NCBI RefSeq assembly: GCF_000379945.1
Contig: NZ_KB904153.1
Span: 36,636 to 100,635, forward strand
Direction of reading: 5' to 3'
DNA: 64,000 bases
DNA from: Porphyromonas macacae DSM 20710 = JCM 13914
Lineage (GTDB): Bacteria > Bacteroidota > Bacteroidia > Bacteroidales > Porphyromonadaceae
The notes below the pieces were generated by a model that saw nothing but the letters and a program-made list of their open reading frames with translations, was not told the origin of the DNA and made no database searches. The position numbers and the translations under genes are program-made. Below are positions 26,924-36,276 of this stretch, piece after piece; position 1 is the first letter of the stretch; each line of letters starts with the position of its first letter.

Positions 26924-28771
26924 ATGACATTTGAAGAACTTGGTGTAAGCACACCTATCCGTCGAGCAATTGAAGAGCTTGGCTACGAACATCCCATGCC
27001 CGTACAGCAGGAAGTGATTCCATACCTTTTGGGCGAACCTGTCGATTTAATTGCATTGGCTCAGACGGGTACGGGTAAAACAGCGGCTTTCGGACTGCCG
27101 CTTCTCCAAAAGATAGAGAAAGAACTTTCCGATAGAAATGAAGACAAACAGGGGCGTAAACCGCTAGCTCTGGTTTTATGCCCCACACGAGAGTTGTGTT
27201 TGCAGATTGCCGATGATCTGACCGGATACAGTAAATATTTACCCTCCACGCGTATCTTACCCGTATACGGAGGTTCCTCCATCGAATCGCAGATAAAAGT
27301 ATTGAGGCGCGGAGTCGAAATCCTTGTTGCCACGCCGGGAAGACTTTTAGACTTGATGAAAAGAGGAGAAGCGCACCTGAGCGATGTTAAAACTGTCGTT
27401 TTGGATGAGGCGGATGAGATGTTGAATATGGGGTTTGAAGAAGATCTTAACGCTATTTTGGCTGCCGTGCCAAAGGAAAGACATTTATTGCTTTTCTCCG
27501 CTACCATGCCTAAAACCGTTAGCGGCATCGCTTCCAAATATCTTCAGAATCCGAAAGAAATTGTCGTGGGTACACGAAATAGCGGGAATACGAATATTAA
27601 GCATCTCTATTACGTTGTATCTGCCAAACATAAATACTTAGCTCTAAAAAGAATAGCAGATTATTATCCCAATATTTACGGTATCGTTTTCTGCCGCACG
27701 CGTAAAGAAACGCAGGAAATTGCAGACCGTCTCATTCAGGACGGTTATAATGCAGATTCTCTGCATGGAGACCTTAGTCAGGCGCAGCGCGATTATGTGA
27801 TGCAAAAGTTCCGTATTCGCAATTTGCAAATACTTGTGGCCACCGATGTGGCAGCCAGAGGGTTGGATGTGAATGATCTTACCCATGTTATTCATTACGG
27901 CCTGCCCGATGATGTGGAGAGCTATACGCATCGCAGCGGCAGAACGGCAAGAGCCGGTAAAACCGGCCTTAGCATTGCTATTTGCCATAGTCGTGAACGG
28001 GGAAAAATTAAGGATATAGAGCGAGCTGTCAAGGTTAAAATGGAGCGTGCATTTATTCCTAACGGTACTCAGATTTGTGAGAAGCAGTTGTTCAATTTAG
28101 CCGATCGTATCGAACGGGTGGATACCACAGCTGTTCCGGAGTCTTTAGCTTCGTTTATGCCCAATATTCTACGCAAAATCGAATGGATAGAACGCGATGA
28201 TCTGATTAAACGAATTATGGCGTTGGAGTTCAGTCGTCTGTTGGATTATTATCAGACAGCTGAAGAGATTGAAGAAGCTGATGAAAAGGGAAGGATAAGA
28301 TCTGAAAAAGAAGAGAAAGGCAGTCGTGGAAAGAGAAGAAAAACCGAAACCGGTATGACACGTCTGTTTATCAATTTCGGAAAATTCGACCGTATGAATC
28401 CCGGCAAACTGATTGAGCTGCTGAACAAATGCGTAAACGGACATCCTGAGATCGGGCGGATAGATTTGATGCAACGTTTCTCCTTTTTCGACGTCGAAGA
28501 AAGTATGGCAAAAGAGGTTGTAGAGAGTATGAGCCGTTTTGAGGTGGACGGAAGGCGTATCGTAGTCGATTATGCAGAAAAGGACGACATGAATGCCGAT
28601 GAAGGGAAAAGAAAGAGAAAACCCAAATGGACACCGGAGCAAAAAAGAGAGCGTAACAAAAACCGTGATGATAAGTCTGGAGAAAGAGCTAAAACCAGAA
28701 ATGGTAAAGGTTTACGCCGGAATGAAGACGAACCTTTTTACGACCGTTTTAAGAAGAAAAAGAAGCATTAA
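26924..28771 (+). CDS. DEAD-box RNA helicase with DbpA-type C-terminus
   Basis: ATP-dependent RNA helicase, 615 residues, probably for ribosome assembly or RNA decay. The ATG at 26924 replaces the TTG three bases upstream. Motifs in order: Q-motif region MTFEELGVS, Walker A AQTGTGKTAAF (~46), PTRELCLQI, DEADEMLNMGF (~161), SATMP, and HRSGRTARAGKTG. The second RecA domain is followed by a DbpA-like RNA-binding domain (LFINFGKFDRMNPGKLIELL ... DGRRIVVDYAEK) and a lysine/arginine-rich tail. The C-terminal domain suggests a deaD/csdA- or dbpA-like protein; the exact role is not decided. A hairpin terminator follows. Confidence 0.93.
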   Translation: MTFEELGVSTPIRRAIEELGYEHPMPVQQEVIPYLLGEPVDLIALAQTGTGKTAAFGLPLLQKIEKELSDRNEDKQGRKPLALVLCPTRELCLQIADDLTGYSKYLPSTRILPVYGGSSIESQIKVLRRGVEILVATPGRLLDLMKRGEAHLSDVKTVVLDEADEMLNMGFEEDLNAILAAVPKERHLLLFSATMPKTVSGIASKYLQNPKEIVVGTRNSGNTNIKHLYYVVSAKHKYLALKRIADYYPNIYGIVFCRTRKETQEIADRLIQDGYNADSLHGDLSQAQRDYVMQKFRIRNLQILVATDVAARGLDVNDLTHVIHYGLPDDVESYTHRSGRTARAGKTGLSIAICHSRERGKIKDIERAVKVKMERAFIPNGTQICEKQLFNLADRIERVDTTAVPESLASFMPNILRKIEWIERDDLIKRIMALEFSRLLDYYQTAEEIEEADEKGRIRSEKEEKGSRGKRRKTETGMTRLFINFGKFDRMNPGKLIELLNKCVNGHPEIGRIDLMQRFSFFDVEESMAKEVVESMSRFEVDGRRIVVDYAEKDDMNADEGKRKRKPKWTPEQKRERNKNRDDKSGERAKTRNGKGLRRNEDEPFYDRFKKKKKH

Positions 28772-29175
28772 TCCTTTTATTTAATTGTATTTCGGAGTAC
28801 TTCGGACTAACAGTACGGGTACTCCGGTTTTTATTTCGATTCGGAAAAGCATTTCTTTTGATCATTTTCAGGCAAATGGTTTCCAATACCTGTAACATCA
28901 GTTGCAATTGTATCAGAGTTTTCTTGAAATGAAGGTGAAGGTTCGTTCGGAAATTATAGAAACTTGTACTTTCCTTTTGAAACGTTTAAAGTCACTACCT
29001 TTACAGAAAGAATTTTCTTGAAAATAAAACCTTGTTCTATTCATTGGTTGTAAAAATCTTTCGGTGCTATTGTACTGTTTCCGGATCGATAATATTTTCA
29101 GAAACATTGTAAAGGACCGGGTTGTTAAATCATCATTCAAACATTTAAGAGATAAGGGTAATAGCCCAACTGTTT
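28772..29175. other. Gap between helicase and HmuS-like gene
   Basis: 404 bases. The first part contains the helicase terminator; beyond that I see no ORF with support. A near-match -7 sequence, TACCTTTA, is at 28996-29003, but lies far from the ATG at 29176, so the promoter of the HmuS-like gene is not identified. There is room for a regulatory leader or Fur-type operator; none was recognised. Confidence 0.5.
28793..28831 (+). terminator. Terminator after the helicase gene
   Basis: CGGAGTAC (28793-28800) pairs with GTACTCCG (28819-28826), followed by GTTTTTATTT. The loop is 18 bases. Confidence 0.6.
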
Positions 29176-32100
29176 ATGAAACATAGGAAAATCGTTTTAG
29201 GAACAATTGTAATTGTTGCTTTCATCGCATTAATGGTATGGGGGTATATCCGTTTTTTCAGTCCTACCCGGATTGCATTGATCAATTTCCCGGAGTATCA
29301 AATCTCAAACTTTGTCATGGCCAAGGAGACGAAGAAAATTGTAGTCGTACCTGTCGAAGAAGATAAAGCCGGGAGGCTTACGGACTATGATGCCATATTG
29401 CTTTTCGGACCGGGATTAAGATTGAGTGAAAAACAAAATAAAAATCTGGATAAAGCTATAAAGAAAGGAGTACCGGTATATTCTTTCGTCTTTTCTTCTT
29501 CCAGAGTCAATTGTCATAACATAACAAACGAACAGAAGCAACAGCTGGACTTGTATTATCAAAACCGTTCGAAGAAGAATTACAGAAATTTGTTGGCCTA
29601 TATTCGTCAACAGTTCGATGGGCAGAAGTTCGGACAGTTGGCTGTAGAGCCTCCTGTTAAGATTCCGACGGATATTTTCTATTATGAAAGTATCGATGAA
29701 TATTTTAGCCGTGCAGAGGACTTAACTCGCCACCTGAGAAAAAAAGGTCTGTATCATGAGGATGGGAAAAAAGTGGCTTTGATATCCGGCAGTATTTCTC
29801 CGATAGAAGGAAACAGGGCTTATATAGACAGCCTTATAGCTACACTGAGCAGAAAGAATATCAATGTATATCCTATTTCTGCTTCAACTAAAAGAGTGGA
29901 GATGCTGCGCGAGCTTAACCCGGATGCGGTGATCTATTTTGCCATGGGACGTTTGCAGAAAGATGAGGCTGTAGAGTATCTCAGGGAACGCAATATTCCT
30001 TTGTTTTGCCCCCTTCCTTTGGCTGTCAGCCATGAAGAGTGGATGGAAAGTAAGTTGGGAGCAGGGGGAGGTTTTTTGACAGCGCGTGTTGTTTTGCCTG
30101 AAATAGACGGAGCCCTGTGTCCCATGCCGATATCTACACAGAATCCAAATGAGGATGGCCTTTTTATGTATTATCCTGAGATGGACAGAGTGGAAACATT
30201 TACCGATTATTTGTCCAATTATCTCGATTTGACAGTAAAACCAAACAGTCAAAAGAAACTGGCCATAGGTTATTTCAGAGGAGTAGGGCAAAACTCTTTG
30301 GTTGCAACAGGGTTGGAAGTAATACCTTCCTTGTATGCGTTTTTGCAAAGGCTCCAAACAGAAGGCTACAATGTGCGCGGATTGCCCGATACGGAAAAAG
30401 AGTTTGAGAAAATCATTCATACGGAAGGACCGGTCTTTTCAGGAAACCATGAAGGAGCTATGTCCGGATTTTTGGAAAAGTCGCATCCTTTGCTAATCTC
30501 TCTGTCGGAATATAATACCTGGTTAAAGAAAAGACTTTCGCCTCGCCGTTATGAAGAATTGGTTGGAACTTATGGCGAAGCGCCCGGAGATTTTATGGTA
30601 ACGAACAGGCAGGGACAATCTTTTATTGCTGTTCCTCGTATAAAGTTCGGTAATATCGTTTTATTTCCCCAACCCAGACCGGCTATCGGGGGAGACGATT
30701 TTCAGGTAACTCATGGCGGTGCCAATGTACCTCCGCCACACAATTATATAGCCACCTATCTGTGGCTGCAAGAATCTTTCTTGGCTGATGCTCTTATTCA
30801 TTTCGGAACTCATGGCAGTTTGGAGTTTACGCCCGGTAAGCAGACTGCTTTGTCGGGTGATGACTGGCCTGAAGTCCTTGTGGGTTCGATGCCTCATTTT
30901 TACTACTATTGTATCGGAAATGTAGGTGAAGGTATTATTGCCAAACGACGCACGAAGGCGGGGCTGATTTCTTATCTTACACCCCCGTTTATCGATAACG
31001 GGTTAAGGCACAGCTATGTCGATTTGGAGCGGGATATTCATGAATATTTTACGGCGGATGATAAAAAGCAAACCCAACTTTCCTTAAAAATCAAAGAAAG
31101 GGCAGTGAAACTGAATATGCATAAGGATTTGCAGTTGGACGGTGATGTGAATAAACCTTTCACTCAGGCAGAGATCGAGTATCTGGACAATTTTATCGAG
31201 GAAATTGCTCAGGAGAAAATAACCGGTGCTCTCTATACTTTGGGTAAACCGTTTAAACAGCAAGATCTTTATACCACTGTAATGGCTTTGTCTGTCGATC
31301 CTGTTGCTTATGCCCGTGCAAAGATGGATTTACTGAATAAAAAGATCTCTCGAAAGGAATATGATACCAATAGTTTTATTGTTAATAATTATATAGAGCC
31401 GGCGAAAAAGGAAGTTACTCTGCTCTATCAAAAAACGCTCCGAAAAGATACTGTTAGCAATAATCCGAAACAAATGGTTTCTACAAAGAAAATGAGTGCC
31501 GAAGGTCGGAAAAGAAGTAGAGGCGAAATGGAAAAAGCTAAAAAAACTTCCAAGATGACTTTTGAGGAACGGGAAATGAAGATGGCTCAGGATGAGTTAA
31601 AGAAAGCTCTTGGCTCTGTTTCTCTGTACAAAGAACTCTTGATGTCATCGCCTGAAGCCGAGATGCACTCGTTATTGAATGCGCTTAACGGTGGATATAT
31701 AGAACCTTCTCCCGGAGGGGATGCGGTGAGTAATCCCAATGCACTGCCCACAGGAAGAAACTTATATTCCATTAATGCTGAAGCAACTCCATCGCAATTG
31801 GCATGGGAGCAGGGTAAGAATCTTGTTGAGGCTACACTTTCCCAATATAAAGCGAAGCATGGTACTCTGCCTCGTAAGGTCAGTTATACATTCTGGGCCG
31901 GGGAGTTTATCCAGTCGGAGGGTGCTACATTGGCACAGTGTTTCTATATGCTGGGTGTGGAGCCGGTTCGCGATCGAATGGGACGTGTTACGGATCTGCG
32001 TCTGATTCCTTCTTCCGAATTGGGCAGACCCCGTATTAATGTAGTTGTACAGGTTTCCGGTCAATTACGCGATTTGGCCTCTTCCCGTTTAACCTTGCTT

Positions 32101-33231
32101 AACCGCGCGGTACGGATGGCTGCAGAAGCCGGGGATGAAAATTATGAAAACGGTGTGCGCAAGGATGCTTTGGAAAGTGAGAAATTGTTGCTTGAGCAGG
32201 GGGTCCCTCCTTTAGAGGCCAGAGAAATGGCGACGATGCGTATTTTCGGAGGTGTCGACGGCCGGTACGGCACCGGTATCAAAGATTTTGTAGAGCAGGG
32301 GGATGCCTGGGAAACGCAAACGGATATTGCAAATGCCTATCTTAAAAATATGAGTGCGGTGTATGGTTCTGAAGAACTGTGGGGGGAGTATAAAGAGAAT
32401 TTATACCGGATAGCTTTGCAAAATACCGATGTCGTTATGCAGCCCAGGCAAAATAATACTTGGGGGGCACTGAGTCTCGACCATATGTATGAATTTATGG
32501 GAGGACTCAACGTTTCGGTAAAAGATGTGACGGGGAAAAATCCTGAAACATACCTTTCCGACTATCGCAATCGAAACCGCGTACGTTTGCAGGAGTTGAA
32601 AGAAGCTATCGGTGTGGAGAGCAGAACGACAATATTGAATCCTGTTTATATCAAATCTAAAATGGAAGGCGGGGCAACAACAGCGAATACCTTTGCAAAA
32701 ACGCTTAGAAATTCATTTGGCTGGGAGGCCATGAAGCCGGATGCCATCCACGATAATTATTGGGATGAAGTTTACCGACTTTATGTATTGGATAGTTGTA
32801 AGTTGGGTGTAAAAGATTTTTTTGAGACAAAGAATGTGGCTGCTTTTCAGGAAATGACTTCGATTATGCTCGAAACGGCCCGTAAAGGAATGTGGCAGGC
32901 AACGGATGAACAGATCGTGGAATTGGCTCGATTGAGTGCCGAGCTCGCATCGAAGTTCGGAGCCGATCAGTCTCATTTTTTTACTTCAAATAAATCTTTG
33001 CAGGAATATATTACCGGGAAATTACCTCCGGAAAGTTCGCAATCTTATAAGAAAGCAATTGACAGGGTGAATAAAATCTCTTCCGGAAAAAGTGTGGTTC
33101 TGGAAAGAAAAGATGTTAAACCCGAAGGGAAGCAGGAGAAAATCGGCTACCGCAGTTATATATTGGCCGGTGCGATATTCTTTTTGTTCGTTATTTTGTT
33201 TTTTCATATAAAAAGGAATAAAAGGAAATAA
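29176..33231 (+). CDS. CobN/magnesium-chelatase-like protein, HmuS type, membrane-anchored
   Basis: A 1351-residue protein of the CobN/BchH family, closest by pattern to HmuS of Bacteroidales haem operons, which has been linked to taking iron out of haem. A hydrophobic anchor lies at residues 8-28, a second near 1327-1345, so the bulk is probably periplasmic or at the membrane surface. Family motifs: FGTHGSLEFTPGKQ (His546) and the metal-chelatase signature GGYIEPSPGGDAVSNPNALP followed by TGRNLYS near residue 839. A lysine-rich linker sits near 755-800. Unlike typical hmu loci, no hmuY, hmuR, hmuT, U or V is next to it: the neighbours are a helicase and trigger factor. No ChlI/ChlD partner is present either. 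Function is inferred from family. Confidence 0.85.
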   Translation: MKHRKIVLGTIVIVAFIALMVWGYIRFFSPTRIALINFPEYQISNFVMAKETKKIVVVPVEEDKAGRLTDYDAILLFGPGLRLSEKQNKNLDKAIKKGVPVYSFVFSSSRVNCHNITNEQKQQLDLYYQNRSKKNYRNLLAYIRQQFDGQKFGQLAVEPPVKIPTDIFYYESIDEYFSRAEDLTRHLRKKGLYHEDGKKVALISGSISPIEGNRAYIDSLIATLSRKNINVYPISASTKRVEMLRELNPDAVIYFAMGRLQKDEAVEYLRERNIPLFCPLPLAVSHEEWMESKLGAGGGFLTARVVLPEIDGALCPMPISTQNPNEDGLFMYYPEMDRVETFTDYLSNYLDLTVKPNSQKKLAIGYFRGVGQNSLVATGLEVIPSLYAFLQRLQTEGYNVRGLPDTEKEFEKIIHTEGPVFSGNHEGAMSGFLEKSHPLLISLSEYNTWLKKRLSPRRYEELVGTYGEAPGDFMVTNRQGQSFIAVPRIKFGNIVLFPQPRPAIGGDDFQVTHGGANVPPPHNYIATYLWLQESFLADALIHFGTHGSLEFTPGKQTALSGDDWPEVLVGSMPHFYYYCIGNVGEGIIAKRRTKAGLISYLTPPFIDNGLRHSYVDLERDIHEYFTADDKKQTQLSLKIKERAVKLNMHKDLQLDGDVNKPFTQAEIEYLDNFIEEIAQEKITGALYTLGKPFKQQDLYTTVMALSVDPVAYARAKMDLLNKKISRKEYDTNSFIVNNYIEPAKKEVTLLYQKTLRKDTVSNNPKQMVSTKKMSAEGRKRSRGEMEKAKKTSKMTFEEREMKMAQDELKKALGSVSLYKELLMSSPEAEMHSLLNALNGGYIEPSPGGDAVSNPNALPTGRNLYSINAEATPSQLAWEQGKNLVEATLSQYKAKHGTLPRKVSYTFWAGEFIQSEGATLAQCFYMLGVEPVRDRMGRVTDLRLIPSSELGRPRINVVVQVSGQLRDLASSRLTLLNRAVRMAAEAGDENYENGVRKDALESEKLLLEQGVPPLEAREMATMRIFGGVDGRYGTGIKDFVEQGDAWETQTDIANAYLKNMSAVYGSEELWGEYKENLYRIALQNTDVVMQPRQNNTWGALSLDHMYEFMGGLNVSVKDVTGKNPETYLSDYRNRNRVRLQELKEAIGVESRTTILNPVYIKSKMEGGATTANTFAKTLRNSFGWEAMKPDAIHDNYWDEVYRLYVLDSCKLGVKDFFETKNVAAFQEMTSIMLETARKGMWQATDEQIVELARLSAELASKFGADQSHFFTSNKSLQEYITGKLPPESSQSYKKAIDRVNKISSGKSVVLERKDVKPEGKQEKIGYRSYILAGAIFFLFVILFFHIKRNKRK

Positions 33232-33300
33232 TCTTCGGACTGTTTGATATGGAGTAGTTGGATGCAAAAATTAAATCTTGTTTAACTCTCTTTTTTAAGC

Positions 33301-33308
33301 TAATTTTG
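33301..33308 (+). promoter_or_regulatory. -7 box for trigger factor
   Basis: TAATTTTG, 74 bases before the ATG at 33383; matches TAnnTTTG. Confidence 0.55.
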
Positions 33309-33382
33309 CAAGCTAAAAGTTAAGGCAGGTGCCTTTATTGAGGAAATAGTTACATAATCATAAATATAAAGACAAAATTCAG

Positions 33383-34747
33383 ATGAATGTATCAATTGAA
33401 AATCGCTCTGATGTAGATGTCGTGATGACTGTCGATATCGTTGCAGATGATTACCGTCAGGACGTCGAAAAATCTCTTCGTTCATACCGTCAGCGTGCGG
33501 ATATCAAAGGTTTCCGTAAGGGCAATGTACCTATGGGTATGATTAAAAAGATGTATGGCCGTCCCGTAAAAATTGATCAAATAAATCAAGCAGTCGGACG
33601 TGCAATAGGAGAATATATCCATGCGCATAAATTGAATATCCTGGGTGAACCGATTCCTCATGAAGGACAGCCTGAAGCGGATTTTGATAATCAGGAAGAC
33701 TTTACTTTTAAGTTCGACCTTGCAGTCGAGCCGAAAATAGAGGTCGAGTTAGGAAAAAAAGATAAGCTTGTTTACTATGATATCAAACCGACGGATGAGA
33801 TGATAGACAAGCATATCGAAGGTATGCGTAACAGCATGGGGGCCTCTGTGGATACCGAGGTGTCTGAAGAAAACGATATCGTTTATGGGCATTTGGTCGA
33901 ACTGGCCGGAGAAGAAGCCGACCCGGAGGGTATAGAAGTTAAGGAAGCCATGCTTTTGCCTCGTTATATTAAAGAAGAGGAAAATAAAAAACAATTTATC
34001 GGCCTGCATGTAGGAGACAAAATCGACTTTGAACCGTTCAAAGCTTTTGGTGGAGATGAGAGAGAGTTGGCAAGTTTCTTGAATATCGATAAGACGGCTG
34101 TAGCTGCAACGGAAGGTAAAACCTTTGAGTTTAAGGTTTCGCGTATCTCCCGCCACAAACCGGCAGATTTGAATGAAACATTCTATAAAGCAGCTTTTGG
34201 AGAAAACACTCCTATCAATACGGAAGAAGAACTTCGTAAAGAAATCGAGCGCGGTTTTAAGGAGCAATTCAAGGCTGAGAGTGACTATAAGTTTTTACTT
34301 GACCTGCGTAAATATCTGATTGAAAAAGCCGGTACTCCCCAGTTTGCAGATGAGACACTGAAACGCTGGTTGAAGTTGAATGATCCCAAACGTACGGATG
34401 AGGATGTGGAAAAAGAATATCCTCAAATGATCAAGGAGTTGACTTATCATATTCTTCACAAGCAGCTGGTTGGAAAACATGACATTAAGGTTACTCCCGA
34501 AGATGTTAAACAGTTTGCGCTTATTGCAGCCAAGAATCAGTTTGCACAATATGGAATGACCTCTGTACCTGATGATATCTTGGAAAGATATGCCAACAGT
34601 ATGTTGGAGAAAGAAGATGCCAATCGTAATTTTACAGCCCGTGTGGAAGAGAACAAACTCGGTCAGGTGGTTCGTGATATAATTACGGTAGAGAATAAAG
34701 AGGTTTCAATGGAAGAGTTTCAAAAGTTATTTGAAACAGAAGCTTAA
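33383..34747 (+). CDS. tig: Trigger factor
   Basis: Ribosome-associated chaperone that receives nascent chains at the exit tunnel. 454 residues. The ribosome-binding signature GFRKGNVP is at 43-50, after RSDVDVVMTVDIVADDYRQ. The middle carries the degenerate peptidyl-prolyl isomerase domain, and the helical C-terminal arms follow (from about residue 260). It stands alone with its own -7 box and a downstream hairpin. Here it lacks the clpP/clpX genes that follow it in many bacteria. Confidence 0.93.
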   Translation: MNVSIENRSDVDVVMTVDIVADDYRQDVEKSLRSYRQRADIKGFRKGNVPMGMIKKMYGRPVKIDQINQAVGRAIGEYIHAHKLNILGEPIPHEGQPEADFDNQEDFTFKFDLAVEPKIEVELGKKDKLVYYDIKPTDEMIDKHIEGMRNSMGASVDTEVSEENDIVYGHLVELAGEEADPEGIEVKEAMLLPRYIKEEENKKQFIGLHVGDKIDFEPFKAFGGDERELASFLNIDKTAVAATEGKTFEFKVSRISRHKPADLNETFYKAAFGENTPINTEEELRKEIERGFKEQFKAESDYKFLLDLRKYLIEKAGTPQFADETLKRWLKLNDPKRTDEDVEKEYPQMIKELTYHILHKQLVGKHDIKVTPEDVKQFALIAAKNQFAQYGMTSVPDDILERYANSMLEKEDANRNFTARVEENKLGQVVRDIITVENKEVSMEEFQKLFETEA

Positions 34748-34786
34748 TCGATTGAATGACAATTTGATCGATTAGGATATCTGAAG

Positions 34787-34828
34787 ACTGCTTCTTTCCC
34801 TTTTGAGGAGAGGAGCAGTTTCTGTTTT
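34787..34828 (+). terminator. Terminator after trigger factor
   Basis: ACTGCTTCT (34787-34795) pairs with AGGAGCAGT (34811-34819), including one G-U, then a T-rich run. Confidence 0.6.
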
Positions 34829-34871
34829 ATGAGGAAACTTTAACAGATAATGGGAAGTTGAGTAAAATAAT

Positions 34872-34879
34872 TATCTTTG
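34872..34879 (+). promoter_or_regulatory. -7 box for tRNA-Arg
   Basis: TATCTTTG, 10 bases before the mature tRNA start; matches TAnnTTTG. Confidence 0.6.
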
Positions 34880-34889
34880 CACCACGATT

Positions 34890-34963
34890 GGCCCGGTAGC
34901 TTAGCTGAATAGAGCGTCAGATTCCGGTTCTGAAGGTCGTGGGTTTGAATCCCTCCCGGGTCA
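34890..34963 (+). tRNA. tRNA-Arg (anticodon CCG)
   Basis: 74 bases. The acceptor stem GGCCCGG pairs with CCGGGTC (one G-U). The D-arm is GCTT/GAGC and the anticodon stem TCAGA/TCTGA encloses the loop TTCCGGT, anticodon CCG, which reads CGG. The T-loop is TTTGAAT. The T-stem GTGGG/CCCTC has a T-T mismatch at its second pair. CCA is not encoded. The antisense frame here gives the well-known false peptide GGIQTHDLQNR. Confidence 0.93.
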
Positions 34964-34980
34964 CTTAAAAGTTTGTAAAC

Positions 34981-35012
34981 AAAAAAGGTTAGCCTTTCAG
35001 CTAACCTTTTTT
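34981..35012. terminator. Bidirectional terminator, tRNA-Arg and pepT
   Basis: AAAAAAGGTTAGC pairs perfectly with GCTAACCTTTTTT around a six-base loop; both strands end in T-runs, serving the tRNA on the plus strand and pepT on the minus. Confidence 0.85.
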
Positions 35013-35051
35013 GTTGAAATAGTCCTATAAATGACTTTTGGGAGAAAGTTT

Positions 35052-36269
35052 TTATTTGCCCCAAAGTTTGGCCAATTCGATAATAACCTGTACTGCACGC
35101 TCCATTGTGGTATAGGATACATACTCGAATTTTCCGTGAAAATTTGCACCTCCTGTAAATAAATTGGGACAGGGAAGTCCCATATAACTTAACCTTGATC
35201 CGTCGGTGCCTCCTCTGATGGGTTGTATAAGCGGCTTGACACCGGCTGTTTTCATGGCTTCTATGGCTTTGTCGATTAATTCGGGGTGCGGTTCTACCTG
35301 CTCGCGCATATTGTAGTATTGATCCTTTAACTCAAGTGTAATAATCTCTCGTCCGTATTTTTTGTTGATCAGTTCGACTGCTGCTTTTATCAGGCTTTTC
35401 TTCTGTTCAAAAAGTTTACGGTCATGATCTCTTATGATGTAGTGCATATCTGCTTCCTCCACCGTTCCCCCGAAACCGATTAAATGGAAAAAACCTTCAT
35501 AGTGGGCAGTAAATTCCGGACGTTGTTCAACCGGTAGTAATTGGTGCAAATCCATGCCTGCCTGCAGAGCGTTGATCATTTTATTCTTAGCAGAACCGGG
35601 ATGGATATTGCGACCTTGAATATGAATTTTGGCTGAGGCTGCGTTGAAGTTTTCATATTCCAACTCTCCTTCGAAACCGCCATCCATCGTGTAGGCAAAT
35701 TGTGCACCGAACTTTTTTACATCGAAGAAATCCACTCCCCGACCTATTTCTTCATCCGGTGTGAAGCCTATTTTAATAGGTCCATGCTTAACTTCCGGAT
35801 GATTGAGTAACCATTCCACCGCTGTCATAATTTCAGCTACGCCTGCTTTGTCGTCTGCTCCAAGTAAAGTGGTGCCGTCGGTGTGTATAATCGTATGTCC
35901 TGTAAGTTTGGCCAGTTCCGGAAAATCTTCTGTTTTCATCCAAAGATTTTCATTCAGGCAAATATCTTTACCATCATAATTCTCTATGATTTTTGGATTG
36001 ACATTTTTTCCGCTCATATCGGGGCTTGTATCTACATGAGAGATGAAGCCGATGGCTGGTTTTTCTTCAAAACCCGGACTGGCCGGTAATGTGCCCATTA
36101 CATAACCGTATTGGTCTATGGTTACATCGGCAAGTCCCATTTGCGTCATTTCTTCTTTTAGATATCTGAGTAGAACCCATTGTTTTTCCGTACTGGGAAA
36201 AGTGGATGAGTTTTCGTCGCTTTGAGTGTCGAAACTCACGTATTTCAAGAAACGTTCTTTTAATTCCAT
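35052..36269 (-). CDS. pepT: Tripeptide aminopeptidase (peptidase T)
   Basis: Zinc peptidase of the M20 family that removes the N-terminal residue from tripeptides in the cytoplasm. 405 residues, normal length. Motifs: FISHVDTSPDM (first zinc ligands), LLGADDKAGVAEIMTA (bridging Asp), FTPDEEIGRGVDFF (general base Glu) and GGTDGSRLSYMG near the C-terminus. It is encoded seven bases after the OPT peptide transporter, so the pair fits uptake of small peptides followed by cleavage. Transcription of both ends at the bidirectional hairpin. Confidence 0.96.
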   Translation of the reverse strand: MELKERFLKYVSFDTQSDENSSTFPSTEKQWVLLRYLKEEMTQMGLADVTIDQYGYVMGTLPASPGFEEKPAIGFISHVDTSPDMSGKNVNPKIIENYDGKDICLNENLWMKTEDFPELAKLTGHTIIHTDGTTLLGADDKAGVAEIMTAVEWLLNHPEVKHGPIKIGFTPDEEIGRGVDFFDVKKFGAQFAYTMDGGFEGELEYENFNAASAKIHIQGRNIHPGSAKNKMINALQAGMDLHQLLPVEQRPEFTAHYEGFFHLIGFGGTVEEADMHYIIRDHDRKLFEQKKSLIKAAVELINKKYGREIITLELKDQYYNMREQVEPHPELIDKAIEAMKTAGVKPLIQPIRGGTDGSRLSYMGLPCPNLFTGGANFHGKFEYVSYTTMERAVQVIIELAKLWGK

Positions 36270-36276
36270 AGATGTA

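Noticed and set aside
29176..33231. Cobaltochelatase CobN of cobalamin synthesis
   Set aside because: The membrane anchors at both ends fit HmuS better, and no cobalamin genes are near; the family remains CobN-like, so this is a preference rather than proof.
34840..35064. Minus-strand frame with GGIQTHDLQNR
   Set aside because: This is the known false peptide produced by reading a tRNA gene antisense; the tRNA-Arg is clear.
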